A model generated the notes under the pieces. It was given only the letters and a program-made list of their open reading frames with translations. It was not told the DNA's origin and ran no database searches. Below, piece by piece: positions 7,650 to 16,595 of a stretch of 64,000 bases of DNA (the stretch's first letter is position 1; each line of letters starts with the position of its first letter). The position numbers were made by a program, and so were the translations under genes. Location of the stretch: the NCBI RefSeq assembly GCF_014649755.1, contig NZ_BMTQ01000002.1, positions 200,761 to 264,760 on the forward strand, written 5' to 3'. This DNA comes from Streptomyces litmocidini. GTDB lineage: Bacteria; Actinomycetota; Actinomycetes; Streptomycetales; Streptomycetaceae.

Positions 7650-8840
7650 CTAACCCGCCGCGGGGGTGAGCTCCGCGAGGAAGTCGTGGCGGATGCGGTC
7701 CGAGGGGACCCCCGCGCCGCGCAGTGCGTCGACGCCCCGGCGGACCATGGCGAGCGGCCCCGAGAGGTAGGCGTCCCGTTCGTCCCACGGGCCGTAGCGG
7801 CAGACGGCGTCCGGGAGCCTTCCCTGCTCCTCGGTGACCGGGTGGACGGAGAGCCACGGGAAGGTCTTCTGGAGCCGGAGCATCGTGTCGATGTCGTAGA
7901 GGTCGTGGCCGCTGCGCGCCCCGTAGAAGACGTCGACCGGGCGCCGGTCCCCGTGCTCGGCGACGTCCTCGACCAGCGCCTTGATCGGCGCTATCCCGGT
8001 GCCGCCGCCCATGCAGAGCAGGCCGGTGTCCGTGGAGTGGTCGACCGTCATGGAACCGGCCGGCGGACCGAGCCGCAGCACGTCTCCGGGGCGCGCCCGG
8101 TGCACCAGCGCGTTGGACACCCAGCCGGCCGGGACGGCCTTGACGTGGAGGGAGAGCAACCCGTCCGGCCGGGGCGCCGAGGCGAAGGAGTAGTGACGCC
8201 AGATCCGGGGCCACCACGGGGTCTCCAGCGTCGTGTACTGCCCGGCGAGGAAGGGGTACGGCTGGTCGGGCCTGAGCGTGACGACGGCGATGTCCGGGGT
8301 GCGCAGGTCGTGGGAGACCACCTCGGCCTGCCACCAGGCGGGCGCGGACCGCTCGTCCTCCGCGGCCGCGTCGATCATGATCTGGGAGATCGTCGTGTAC
8401 GTGCGGACCCAGGCCGCTTCGGTCTCCTCGTCCCAGCTCTTCTGCGCGTACCGCTCCAGAGCGCCCAAGAGGGCCTCGCCGACGGCCGGATAGTGGGCGG
8501 CCCGGGTCCCGTACTTCCGGTGCCCCCGGCCGAGGTTCTCCAGGTGAGCGGTGAGGACCGGGGTGTCGTCCAGGTGCTCGGCCGCCGTCAGCAGGGCCTT
8601 CAGGAGCCGGTCCCGCTGGGTGTCCATGGCCGCGGGGAACATCTCGCGCAGCCCGGGGTGCCGGACGAAGAGCAGGGCGTAGAAGTACGAGGTCACCCGG
8701 TCGGCGACCGGTGCGATCTCCGCCAGCGTGCGCCGGACGAGCACGGCGTCGACGGAGGGGTCCTCGGGTCTTCGGGGCTCCGTCCCCTCCGCCTCCGGGG
8801 GCTCCCGCTCGTACGTCGTGCTGCTCGGAGCATCCATCAT
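7650..8840 (-). CDS. Flavohaemoprotein-like globin/reductase
   Basis: 396 residues. Residues about 25-170 are a globin domain: YFYALLF in the B helix and LGRGHRKYG carrying the proximal His. Residues about 175-390 form a ferredoxin-NADP reductase unit with the FAD motif RHYSFASAP and the nucleotide motif GGGTGIAPIKAL. Such proteins oxidise NO to nitrate using O2 and NAD(P)H. The N-terminus has a short charged extension. The start is ATGATG after GAGGCGAGG. It is transcribed alone, and no NsrR-type site was recognised. Confidence 0.9.
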   Translation of the reverse strand: MMDAPSSTTYEREPPEAEGTEPRRPEDPSVDAVLVRRTLAEIAPVADRVTSYFYALLFVRHPGLREMFPAAMDTQRDRLLKALLTAAEHLDDTPVLTAHLENLGRGHRKYGTRAAHYPAVGEALLGALERYAQKSWDEETEAAWVRTYTTISQIMIDAAAEDERSAPAWWQAEVVSHDLRTPDIAVVTLRPDQPYPFLAGQYTTLETPWWPRIWRHYSFASAPRPDGLLSLHVKAVPAGWVSNALVHRARPGDVLRLGPPAGSMTVDHSTDTGLLCMGGGTGIAPIKALVEDVAEHGDRRPVDVFYGARSGHDLYDIDTMLRLQKTFPWLSVHPVTEEQGRLPDAVCRYGPWDERDAYLSGPLAMVRRGVDALRGAGVPSDRIRHDFLAELTPAAG

Positions 8841-8945
8841 GTGCCTCGCCTCGCGCTGGCCGGCTTCCGTGACCGCAGCATGGCGCTTCCGACCGGCACT
8901 TCGGACCGAAAGAGGCGTTCTCGGGCCATAGGCCCGGGTTCCTGG

Positions 8946-9599
8946 CTAGGCTGCGCTGTTTCGGACCAAGGCGTAGGCCTCGCGCAGATCCCCTCCGGAG
9001 TAGCTGTGGCGGGAGAGCCCGGCGAGATGGTGGTCCGCGTTCACGGCCACCGTCTCCGGCACGATCGCGAAGAGCTCCGCGTCCGACATCGAGTCCCCGT
9101 ACGCGACGCAGTCGGCGGGGTCCACTCCGTATCCCGCACAGAGCTCCCTCGCGATCCGCACCTTCGCGTGCGCGTCGAGGATGCTCGGCCGGTGGATCGG
9201 CTCGGTGAAGGGGACCACCGGCCAGAGCGAACCGTGGGTCGAGTCGACGCCCCAGTCGAGGAGCAGCTCGACGAAGAAGTGGGGCGAGAGGGAGATGACC
9301 GCGCAACGGTCTCCCCGCGCCCGGATGTCCGCCCAGACCTCGCGGATGCCCGCCAGCCAGGGCGCCCCTTCGAAGGCCGCCACGACCTGTGCCGGAGTGA
9401 GCGCGGACCACAGCTCACGGGCCTGGACGGCGAACTCGTCCGGCGTGAGCCCCCGCAGAAACCCCTCTTCCAGGACGGCGATCTCCTCCGTCAGGCCCAG
9501 TTGCCGGGAGATCTCCACCGCGGCGGCCGAGCCCCGGATCAAGGTGCCGTCGAGGTCGAAGAGATGCAGTCGTCGCGTTCGGGGTTTCACGTGAAACAT
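8946..9599 (-). CDS. HAD-family hydrolase (phosphoserine-phosphatase-like)
   Basis: 217 residues. HAD motifs: FDLDGTLIRG (nucleophile Asp), SLSPHFF (motif II), the Lys of HAKVRIA, and YGDSMSDAE (motif IV). A helical cap between motifs I and II suggests the HAD-IB phosphoserine phosphatase type; the substrate is unknown. The chosen start codon is the last base of a perfect parS site plus AT, so residues 2-5 (FHVK) are encoded by parS. The ribosome site is weak. The frame continues upstream but would overlap the divergent GNAT gene. Confidence 0.82.
   Translation of the reverse strand: MFHVKPRTRRLHLFDLDGTLIRGSAAAVEISRQLGLTEEIAVLEEGFLRGLTPDEFAVQARELWSALTPAQVVAAFEGAPWLAGIREVWADIRARGDRCAVISLSPHFFVELLLDWGVDSTHGSLWPVVPFTEPIHRPSILDAHAKVRIARELCAGYGVDPADCVAYGDSMSDAELFAIVPETVAVNADHHLAGLSRHSYSGGDLREAYALVRNSAA
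9584..9597. promoter_or_regulatory. parS site (perfect)
   Basis: GTTTCACGTGAAAC, the perfect ParB-binding palindrome used in Streptomyces. It overlaps the start codon of the HAD gene, so bound ParB would cover its translation start DNA. Confidence 0.93.
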
Positions 9600-9711
9600 C
9601 GTCCGGGTGTCACCCGACGGAAGCAACGGCTCCTCGTGTATCGGCCGAGGGGTCGGCCGGATCGGGTAAAGCGGTGGACGGAAGATCACCGCGTCGGACA
9701 GCCTGGAGGGC

Positions 9712-10575
9712 ATGCCGTCTTCCCCCGCCCCCCTCGCACAGCTCCCGATCCGGCACCTCACCTCGGGAGACCTCCTCGCCTGCGCCGATCTCTCCGAGAA
9801 CCGGGGCTGGCCGCGCGAGGAACACAAATGGGGCCTGCTGCTCACCGCCGGCACCGGCTACGGCATCGACGATCCCGACGGTCCGGGCCTCGCCGCCTGC
9901 TGCGTGGTCACCTCGTACGGCCCCGGGCTCGCCGCGATCGGCATGGTGCTCGTCGCCGAGCGGTACGCACGACAGGGCGCGGGACGCCGGCTCATGCGGC
10001 ACGTCCTGGCGGAGGCCGGGGACACCCCGCTCACGCTGTACGCCACGGCGAACGGGCAGCCCCTGTACGAACAGCTGGGCTTCGCCGAGGCGAGCCGGGC
10101 CGAGATGGTGTGCGGGCGCTTCACCTTCACCGCACCCGCCCCGGACGTTCCGGTCCGGCCGGCGACGGCCGAGGACCTTCCGGCGATCCTGCGCCTGGAC
10201 CACGAGGCCTTCGGTCTCGACCGCACCCTCGTCATCGCCCGGCTCCCCGCGTTCGCGGACCTCCTCAGGGTCGCGGAGGAGGACGGCGAGATCACCGGCT
10301 TCGCCGCCGCCTGGCCCAACATGGACACCCATGTCATCGGCCCCCTGATCGCCCGGGACCCGGGCACGGCGAAGGCTCTGATCGCCTCCCTGGCCGCCGC
10401 CACCGACCGGCCGCTGCGCACGGACATCGACGTGCGGCACGCCTCCTTGCTGCGTTGGGCGAAGGAGAACGGCATCGACACGATCGCCACCACGTCGGTG
10501 ATGATCCGCTCCCTGCCCGATCTCCCCGGCGACTGGCGCCGCCGCTTCGCCCCCCTGACGGTCGCCGCCGGATAG
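9712..10575 (+). CDS. Tandem GNAT-fold N-acetyltransferase
   Basis: 287 residues. The first GNAT lobe (about residues 10-140) keeps the acetyl-CoA loop in RYARQGAGRRLMRHVL and the typical LYEQLGF end; the second lobe (from VPVRPATAEDLPAILRL) is degenerate. Two-lobed GNATs of this kind act on amines of small molecules or proteins; the substrate is not known. The gene is divergent from the HAD gene. Confidence 0.85.
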   Translation: MPSSPAPLAQLPIRHLTSGDLLACADLSENRGWPREEHKWGLLLTAGTGYGIDDPDGPGLAACCVVTSYGPGLAAIGMVLVAERYARQGAGRRLMRHVLAEAGDTPLTLYATANGQPLYEQLGFAEASRAEMVCGRFTFTAPAPDVPVRPATAEDLPAILRLDHEAFGLDRTLVIARLPAFADLLRVAEEDGEITGFAAAWPNMDTHVIGPLIARDPGTAKALIASLAAATDRPLRTDIDVRHASLLRWAKENGIDTIATTSVMIRSLPDLPGDWRRRFAPLTVAAG

Positions 10576-10663
10576 GTTTACTTGCAGACGCCCATTATTG
10601 CGCCTCTTCGTCTACCCTGGACGGCGAGCCGTACCGGCGCCGAGGAGACACCGAGGAGAGACC

Positions 10664-11122
10664 ATGACCGCGACGGACCCCGCACTCATCGCGCTCTCCC
10701 AGCGCTGGTGCGCCCTCTCCCTGCTGCACGGCAGGATCGAGTCCCACATCGAGCGCGCCCTGGAGTCCGGCCACGGTCTGAGCGTGCGGGAGTACTCGCT
10801 GCTCGACGTCCTCAGCCGCCAGCACAGCGGCCCCGGCGGCCACCTCCAGATGAAGCAGGTCGCCGACGCCGTCGTGCTCAGCCAGAGCGCCACCACCCGG
10901 CTCGTCACCCGGCTCGAGGACCGCGGTCTGCTCACCCGGTACCTCTGCGCCACCGACCGGCGCGGCATCTACACCGACGTGACCGAGGCCGGCCAGAAGC
11001 TCCTCGAAGAGGCCCGCCCCACCAACGACAACGCCCTGCGCGAGGCCCTGGACGAAGCCGCGAAGAACCCCGAGCTGGCCCCGCTGGTCCAGGTCCTGGA
11101 GGGCACGGGCGCACCCGTGTGA
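10664..11122 (+). CDS. MarR-family transcriptional regulator
   Basis: 152 residues starting MTATDPALIALSQRW after a GAGGAGAG ribosome site. The winged helix is evident: LSVREYSLLDVLS, MKQVADAVVLSQSATTRLVTRLEDRGLL, and the wing DRRGIYTDVTEAG. MarR proteins bind palindromes near their own gene and respond to phenolic compounds, antibiotics or oxidation. The following GNAT gene (42 bp away) is probably in the same transcript. Confidence 0.9.
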   Translation: MTATDPALIALSQRWCALSLLHGRIESHIERALESGHGLSVREYSLLDVLSRQHSGPGGHLQMKQVADAVVLSQSATTRLVTRLEDRGLLTRYLCATDRRGIYTDVTEAGQKLLEEARPTNDNALREALDEAAKNPELAPLVQVLEGTGAPV

Positions 11123-11164
11123 GCCTGACGCCGGGCAGGAGCGCCCGACGTTACGCTGCGGGGC

Positions 11165-11617
11165 ATGAGCGATCTTGAGATACGCCCCGCCACCGCGGAG
11201 GACCTTCCGGCCATCGTCGCGATGCTCGCCGACGACCCGCTGGGCGCACGGCGTGAATCCCCCGACGACCTCGCCCCGTACCTCATCGCCTTCGAGCGCC
11301 TCGCGAACGACCCGAACCAGCACGTCGTCGTGGCCGTCCGCGAGGACAAGGTCGTCGGCACCCTCCAGCTGACGATCATCCCGGGGCTCTCCCGCCGGGG
11401 CACCACCCGCTCGATCATCGAGGGCGTCCGCATCCACGCCGACGAGCGCGGCAGTGGCCTCGGAACGCAGCTCATCGAATGGGCCGTCGAGGAGTCGGGC
11501 CGCCAGGACTGCCGGCTCGTCCAGCTGACCTCCGACGTCACCCGCACCGATGCCCACCGCTTCTACGAGCGCCTGGGCTTCGAGGCCTCCCACGTGGGGT
11601 TCAAGAAGAACCTCTGA
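11165..11617 (+). CDS. GNAT N-acetyltransferase
   Basis: 150 residues forming one complete GNAT domain: LEIRPATAEDLPAIVAML at the start, the acetyl-CoA loop HADERGSGLGTQLIEWA, and the end RFYERLGFEASHVGF. It follows the MarR gene on the same strand. MarR-acetyltransferase pairs often concern small-molecule resistance, but the substrate here is unknown. It ends just before a pair of parS sites. Confidence 0.88.
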   Translation: MSDLEIRPATAEDLPAIVAMLADDPLGARRESPDDLAPYLIAFERLANDPNQHVVVAVREDKVVGTLQLTIIPGLSRRGTTRSIIEGVRIHADERGSGLGTQLIEWAVEESGRQDCRLVQLTSDVTRTDAHRFYERLGFEASHVGFKKNL

Positions 11618-11638
11618 AAGAAGAGCCTCTGAGGACGT

Positions 11639-11652
11639 GTTTCACGTGAAAC
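11639..11652. promoter_or_regulatory. parS site (perfect)
   Basis: GTTTCACGTGAAAC between the convergent GNAT and serine hydrolase genes. A one-mismatch copy follows with its start 20 bp away, that is, nearly two helical turns on the same face. Confidence 0.93.
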
Positions 11653-11658
11653 GGCGTG

Positions 11659-11672
11659 GTTCCACGTGAAAC
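11659..11672. promoter_or_regulatory. parS-like site (one mismatch)
   Basis: GTTCCACGTGAAAC differs from the consensus at position 4. Its placement 20 bp from a perfect copy suggests a double ParB nucleation site. Confidence 0.65.
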
Positions 11673-11684
11673 GCCCCCAGCGCC

Positions 11685-13076
11685 TCAGAGACCGCGCCAG
11701 CCCGCCTCGTCCATCCCGCCCGGAACCGCGTCCTTCGGCTCGTACGGCTCCCGGGTGAAGACGAACGAGCCGAGGTCGAGATGGCTCACGCCGCCGTCGG
11801 CGCGCCGCACCGCCCTGAGCGTCTCCCCCGCGTAGTAGCCGTTCAGGCCGACCCAGCCGCCCTCCGGCAGCGCCCGGAAGCGGGCCCCTCGCCCGGTGCC
11901 CCGCAGCGGTTCGAGCACCACGCTCCGCTCGGGCCCGAGCCGAAGCCCGTAGGCGTACGTACCCCAGTACCAGAGCCCCGTGAGGGAGAGCAGCTCCTCG
12001 TCGACCTCGGCCTCGGGAAGGGGGCGCCACGGCTCCGGGAACCTCGGCTCCGCCTCCGCCACGATCCGTACGAGATCGGCGGCCACGACCCCCACCGACG
12101 GCCCCGAGGTGGCGTTGGAGAGGGCGATGCCCGCCAGGCCGTCCTCCACGCTCACCCACAGGCAGGCGACGAAACCCGGGAGGGAGCCGCTGTGGCCGAT
12201 CAGCGTGCGGCCGTCCTTGCGCACCAGCTGGAGACCGAACCCGTAGCTCGCCTCCCAGTCGCCCTCCCCGGCGGGAGCGGCCGGGGCGCGCATCTCCTCC
12301 ACGGACGCCGCGGCGAGCACCCGCTCGTCCCCCGCCGCGAGGAAGGCGGCGAAGCGCGCGAGGTCGGCGGCCGTCGACCAGAGTTGCCCGGCCGCTGCCA
12401 TCAGACCGAGGTCCTCGGACGGCTCGGGCAGCATGACGTCGGCCCAGGGATGCACGGCCCAGCCACCCGCGTGCGGAGCGACGGGACCGACCGTCGTACG
12501 GCCCATCCCCAGCGGCTCCAGGACCTCGCGCCGCAGCGCCTCCTCCCAGGACACCCCCCGCACCGCCTCGACCAGCGAACCCAGCAGGGTGTAGCCCGGG
12601 TTGGAGTAGTGGTGCCGGCGCCCCGGCGACTGGAGGAAGGGCTGCTCCCCCAGGACGTCGGAGAGTTCCGGCCGCAGGGCGGCCGAGGACCGCTCCCACC
12701 ACGCGCCGGGCGTCTCGGCCGCGAGACCGCCGGTGTGGCCCAGGAGTTGGGCGATCGTCACCTCGCCGACGCCCGTTCCCTTCAGATGGCGCTCCAGCGG
12801 ATCGTCGAGGCCGAGCAGACCCTCGTCCCGGAGCCGCATCACCAGGACGGCGGTGAACACCTTGGTGATGGACCCGATCCTGAACTGGGTGTCGGCGTCC
12901 GGCGCGTGACCGTCCACACAGCTGCGCGAACCACTCCAGACCAACGCCCCGTCACGGACCACCGCCCCCACGAAGGACGGCGTCCGCCCCTCGGACTGGG
13001 CGACCGCGACGCGGTGCAGCAGAGCTCGCTCGGTGCCGGGCAACAAGGCTTCGAAAGATGTCGTCATGGACACCAT
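11685..13076 (-). CDS. Serine hydrolase, beta-lactamase / PBP4* family
   Basis: 463 residues. The catalytic SxxK is SITK in FRIGSITKVFTAVLVMRL, and the Tyr motif is HHYSNPGYTLLG. The C-terminal part after about residue 350 is a small beta-rich domain common in this esterase/DD-peptidase-like group. There is no clear signal peptide, so a cytoplasmic hydrolase is likely. The start is ATG at 13076 or the ATG three codons inside; GGATGG lies before the second. Confidence 0.88.
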   Translation of the reverse strand: MVSMTTSFEALLPGTERALLHRVAVAQSEGRTPSFVGAVVRDGALVWSGSRSCVDGHAPDADTQFRIGSITKVFTAVLVMRLRDEGLLGLDDPLERHLKGTGVGEVTIAQLLGHTGGLAAETPGAWWERSSAALRPELSDVLGEQPFLQSPGRRHHYSNPGYTLLGSLVEAVRGVSWEEALRREVLEPLGMGRTTVGPVAPHAGGWAVHPWADVMLPEPSEDLGLMAAAGQLWSTAADLARFAAFLAAGDERVLAAASVEEMRAPAAPAGEGDWEASYGFGLQLVRKDGRTLIGHSGSLPGFVACLWVSVEDGLAGIALSNATSGPSVGVVAADLVRIVAEAEPRFPEPWRPLPEAEVDEELLSLTGLWYWGTYAYGLRLGPERSVVLEPLRGTGRGARFRALPEGGWVGLNGYYAGETLRAVRRADGGVSHLDLGSFVFTREPYEPKDAVPGGMDEAGWRGL

Positions 13077-13535
13077 CCAACGCGAAGGTCACCCACGGAG
13101 CTCTCCGATTTCCCCGAGCGTCGTCCCGTCAGGACCGGCGGCGGCTCGAGACGCCCCGCATGCGGTCCGGCACCGCCCGCTTCACGCCCTGTGCGTCACC
13201 ACCGGCCAGAACTGCTCCCATGACCGGCATCGACCGTCTCACCACCCCCTGTCCCCCGCCGCCCACAGCCCGGCCGACGGACCGGTCCTCGACCGAGCGA
13301 GCCCTCGGCATGCCTCTGCCGACGGCCTGCGAGCGGATCGCCGACGCCTACGGGGCCGGAAACGGATAGCCGCGGTCGGCAGGGGCGGCTGAGGCCCTGC
13401 ATTCCTGTAGGATCCCGCGGTTCGTGTCATAGAGCATCGCGTTGACCTGCAGCTTCTCTTTGAGTCTCACAGCGTGACGAGCTTGATCAATCTCACGGAC
13501 GTGGCAGATTCCTCAGCACGAGGGAGACTGCCTCG
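13077..13535. other. Gap before the accessory island
   Basis: 459 bp without a supported gene. A 49-codon frame from the ATG at 13220 (ends 13369) has no recognisable domain or good ribosome site and is left uncalled. The part after about 13400 loses the strong GC3 bias of the flanking core genes, marking the left edge of the island. Confidence 0.5.
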
Positions 13536-14330
13536 GTGACCTCGAACGCGACACCCCCTGCCCGGCACGAGCCACTCCCGGCCGACGCTTCCTTGTATCC
13601 AGACCTGGCGTCCGCCGGCAGCTTCGCCGGAGCGCTGGAAGCCGTGGCTGCTGAGCTCGGTCTCTCCCTGGGCAGGGTTCTTGTGGATGATTCGAACCCG
13701 CTCCGGACGGCAGGCGTCGAGAGCACGGTGGCTGACCGTGAGGCGTGCTGGATCAGCCTGGGGTCTGTGGAGCGGTGGTTCATCTTCAGCGGTTGGTCCA
13801 TGGGGGTGCAGTTGGTCTCGGGCGCGACTCAGGACTTGGGCGAGATGGCACGGGCCCTGGAGGCATGGCGGAACGGCCTGAGGCTCAAAGAGATCCGCGA
13901 GGTGAGCCCATTCGTCAAGGTCACCGAGTTGGCCGAAGCCCATGAAAAGGGTCCGGCCGAGGCGGTCGCGGTGAAGTGGCGCTTGCTCCTTGAAGGCCTG
14001 CGCCGAGATTCGGACCGCCGGGAGTTCGCCCATCGGACGCTGAAGGTTGCCGAGCTTGCGCATGCCGAACCACAGCTGCGCCGGCTGCTTCCGTTCACCA
14101 GCCACTGGTCGCTTCATTTCACAACCTGCACTGGGTTCCCGTACTCATGGGACGTGCCGTTCATCGATCCGCTGAGCGACGGACGATATCGAGTCTGCGG
14201 CCCTTCACGAGGAAGAGTGATCGGTGAGGCGGACACCGCTGAGCACGCGATCGCCTTGGTGGTGGGCGGGCTTCCGGCGAACTGCGGACCAGCAGTCGCC
14301 GGCACTGTCAACGATCAACAGTCTTTGTAG
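13536..14330 (+). CDS. DUF6193-family protein
   Basis: 264 residues from a GTG preceded by GAGGGAGA. It resembles actinobacterial proteins labelled DUF6193, 'natural product biosynthesis protein', a name that carries no known reaction. Visible blocks include EACWISLGSVERWFIFSGWS, a central helical region (EVSPFVKVTELAEAHEKGPA) and a Trp/Pro-rich end (CTGFPYSWDVPFIDPLS). No catalytic motif, signal or membrane segment was recognised. Codon use is less GC3-biased than in neighbouring core genes, suggesting acquisition. Confidence 0.65.
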   Translation: MTSNATPPARHEPLPADASLYPDLASAGSFAGALEAVAAELGLSLGRVLVDDSNPLRTAGVESTVADREACWISLGSVERWFIFSGWSMGVQLVSGATQDLGEMARALEAWRNGLRLKEIREVSPFVKVTELAEAHEKGPAEAVAVKWRLLLEGLRRDSDRREFAHRTLKVAELAHAEPQLRRLLPFTSHWSLHFTTCTGFPYSWDVPFIDPLSDGRYRVCGPSRGRVIGEADTAEHAIALVVGGLPANCGPAVAGTVNDQQSL

Positions 14331-14352
14331 TTCCTCCTCCGCCCGTCCGATC

Positions 14353-14655
14353 TCATGACGGCCGGGCTGCGATCTGCCGACGGGCGGAGTTCCCGACCTC
14401 CTCGAACCCGTCGGAGGTCAGCTGCTCCGGACCGTGGCCTTCCCACTCGGAGACGGGCTGTTCGGCTGTGATCCCGAACCTGTTGTCGTACTCGTCGAGG
14501 CGGCCTGCGTCGCGGGCCCGCTGCCACTCGGCGAGGGAGGCAGCTGCGATCGGGGTCAGCTCAGGCCCTTCGAGTTCGACCTGCCGGATCACCCAGCCTT
14601 CGGCGTCGACCTCGAAGTAGAACCAGGTGTCTTCCTCGTCCCAGTAGCAGCGCAT
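14353..14655 (-). CDS. Hypothetical protein with acidic/aromatic N-terminus
   Basis: 100 residues from the ATG at 14655 (MRCYWDEEDTWFYFEVDAEG). The frame continues upstream into the next gene, but this start best matches what I recall of small Streptomyces homologues. A GTG four codons earlier is possible. It is soluble, rich in Asp, Glu and Trp, without a known motif. It ends 22 bp from the DUF6193 gene, which converges on it. Function unknown. Confidence 0.55.
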   Translation of the reverse strand: MRCYWDEEDTWFYFEVDAEGWVIRQVELEGPELTPIAAASLAEWQRARDAGRLDEYDNRFGITAEQPVSEWEGHGPEQLTSDGFEEVGNSARRQIAARPS

Positions 14656-14713
14656 CCAGGTGGTCACCAGGCCATGATGACGGGCCAGGTGCACCGCGCT
14701 GCTCCGCTTCGCC

Positions 14714-15049
14714 TCATGACTGGGCGATGAATCCTGCGGATCGATCGAGCTGGAAAGGAGAACCGACCCGGGTGGGATCCCAGCCCTGATCCCGTGCCGC
14801 TCGAATGCCGGCAGCAACGTGTGCTGGGCGAATGGGCTCCGTCTCGACGCCCACCCAGTTGCTGGGATGGGCCTGGCCGCTGGTGACGATCAAGGTCGTG
14901 CCCGGCCGGCTGCCGCCGGCCGCTTCGACCGCGTAGGTCATCGGTGTCCAGCAGAGTCCCTGCATGGAGGAGGGCTTCCTGCGGATCCGCCAGCGGTACT
15001 CGGTTCCGTCAACGGTTATGCGCCGGGAACCCTTCTTGTTCAGCGCCAT
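14714..15049 (-). CDS. Hypothetical small beta-rich protein
   Basis: 111 residues starting MALNKKGSRRITVDGTEYRW after an ideal GGAGGAGGCGAAG ribosome site. Alternating hydrophobic and charged residues (TVDGTEYRWRIRRKPS, GTTLIVTSGQAHPSNW) suggest a small beta sheet. Proteins of this general pattern occur in many Streptomyces without a known role. It is in line with the next hypothetical gene 58 bp downstream, so the two may form an operon. Confidence 0.7.
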   Translation of the reverse strand: MALNKKGSRRITVDGTEYRWRIRRKPSSMQGLCWTPMTYAVEAAGGSRPGTTLIVTSGQAHPSNWVGVETEPIRPAHVAAGIRAARDQGWDPTRVGSPFQLDRSAGFIAQS

Positions 15050-15249
15050 CTTCGCCTCCTCCGCTGTTGGACTGTGCTGTGTCGCCGCGGGCGCGAAAAG
15101 CAGGTTGCACGCGAACGTACCGAACGTCATCGCCGACAAGTACCTTCCGGACTACGGATGGGTTGATCAGCCCATGAGTTGGTGTCAGTGCCGAGCGACC
15201 CGGCGCATCGCACCCACCCTGGGTGCACTCACCGCGATCGGAGAGCACC

Positions 15250-16491
15250 GTGAAGAACAGCCCGTTGTGGCGAGTGGTTGACAACGAGAGTGGTAGCCAG
15301 TCCGTCGTCAGCACGCCCTCCGAGGCGGTCGCGTTCGTCAACAGCCGGTTCGACACCGATGACGACGACGAGCCGTTCAGCATCACCGAGGTCGGTCCTC
15401 TCCTTCCGAAGCCGCTCGGGGTCATCACCGCATGGGCCGTCGAGAAGGACGGCGAGCGAACCGACGGGCGTACTGCCCCGATCACCATCAGGCCGGTTGT
15501 GACGGACAACGCCAGCGAGTGCGATGACGTCGTGCTCTGGGGCGACGTGTACGTCTCCTGGGACCACGACATGTACACCGTCGAGGGGCCGGACGGCTCC
15601 GAGTACAGCGAGGCTTACAGCGCAACCGAGTTGAGTGCGATCCTCGACGAGTACGCCGACGACTATGAGTACGCGCCTGAAGGGCCCGACAGCCACAGGT
15701 GGCCGAAACCGGAAGAGTTGATCACCTACGGCGCCCAGGAGTGTGCCAAGCGGTTCGGGCACCTCGACGACGACGCCCTGCTGTGGCTCGCTGCCACCCG
15801 CATCACGCTCGCCGTGTGGCGCAACACACCCGTCGAGAACTGGCATGCCGGGAAGAGTCCGCTGCACGACGGCACGATGATGCGGATCAACACGGCAACC
15901 ACCCGACTCGTACGCTCGATGCTGTCGTTCGACCATGTCGACTGGATCGGTCTCGGTCTCGCGATCGTCAACCCGTCCCGGGTTCTACCGACAGGGCAGT
16001 CCGTACTCGAGCTCGGGCTGGCCTGCCACAACCCTGACGACCCGGCGCACGAGGTTGATCCGCGAGAAGAACTCGCGGAGATGGCGCAGGTCGCGATCTC
16101 ATGGGGGCGAAGGTACTGCCTTCACGAGAAGGGGTTCGGTCTGCGCACCCTGATCGAATCCTTCTGTGCGTCCGACAACGGCTGGTTCGGAGCACCGAGT
16201 TGGGGGCGCATCGTCGATCGGTTCCTTACGGCTGTCGACGACCGGGAGAATGCGCACTGGGGCATATACCAGGACAAGCCTTGGTTCAACGAGTGGTTCA
16301 CCAACCGGCCGGCCGCCATTGCGGACACCACGGAATTTCGTCGGCTGCTCCTTGCCGGGCCCGACCTGCTGTCCGAGGAGGCCGCCGAATGGTGCGTGGA
16401 TGGTGCCATCGGATACGTCTGCCAGGACGACCACGCGAACGACTGCTGGCGGTGCGGTATCCCGCTGGCAACGGAGTCCCCAAACGGGTGA
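15250..16491 (+). CDS. Hypothetical acidic protein, 413 residues
   Basis: Starts at a GTG after CGGAGAGCACC (MKNSPLWRVVDNESG). A very acidic first half (runs of Asp/Glu, for example DTDDDDE and EYADDYEYAPEGPD) is followed by a helical, Trp-rich second half and a C-terminal CWRCGIPLA. I recognise no family, membrane span or signal. It is divergent from the small hypothetical gene at 14714-15049, with about 200 bp between. Composition is less GC3-biased than dnaB next door. Largest gene of the island; function unknown. Confidence 0.7.
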   Translation: MKNSPLWRVVDNESGSQSVVSTPSEAVAFVNSRFDTDDDDEPFSITEVGPLLPKPLGVITAWAVEKDGERTDGRTAPITIRPVVTDNASECDDVVLWGDVYVSWDHDMYTVEGPDGSEYSEAYSATELSAILDEYADDYEYAPEGPDSHRWPKPEELITYGAQECAKRFGHLDDDALLWLAATRITLAVWRNTPVENWHAGKSPLHDGTMMRINTATTRLVRSMLSFDHVDWIGLGLAIVNPSRVLPTGQSVLELGLACHNPDDPAHEVDPREELAEMAQVAISWGRRYCLHEKGFGLRTLIESFCASDNGWFGAPSWGRIVDRFLTAVDDRENAHWGIYQDKPWFNEWFTNRPAAIADTTEFRRLLLAGPDLLSEEAAEWCVDGAIGYVCQDDHANDCWRCGIPLATESPNG

Positions 16492-16595
16492 ACGTGGGCA
16501 GCCTCCTCCGCGAGCGCTCCGTTCGCATCCGCGTGAGGCGCCCACGCCGGACCTGAGGCAAGGCCACCCGAACAAGTGACGGCAGTGGCCAGCGA

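Noticed and set aside
7606..9411. Long minus-strand frame overlapping the flavohaemoprotein and HAD genes
   Set aside because: Out of frame with two clear genes and composed of Arg/Gly/Pro-rich low-complexity sequence.
13220..13369. 49-codon gene in the gap before the island
   Set aside because: Pro/Thr-rich with no domain and no convincing ribosome site; not supported.
13536..14330. Start of a natural-product gene cluster
   Set aside because: The DUF6193 family name mentions biosynthesis, but no biosynthetic enzymes, precursor peptide or transporter lie beside it.
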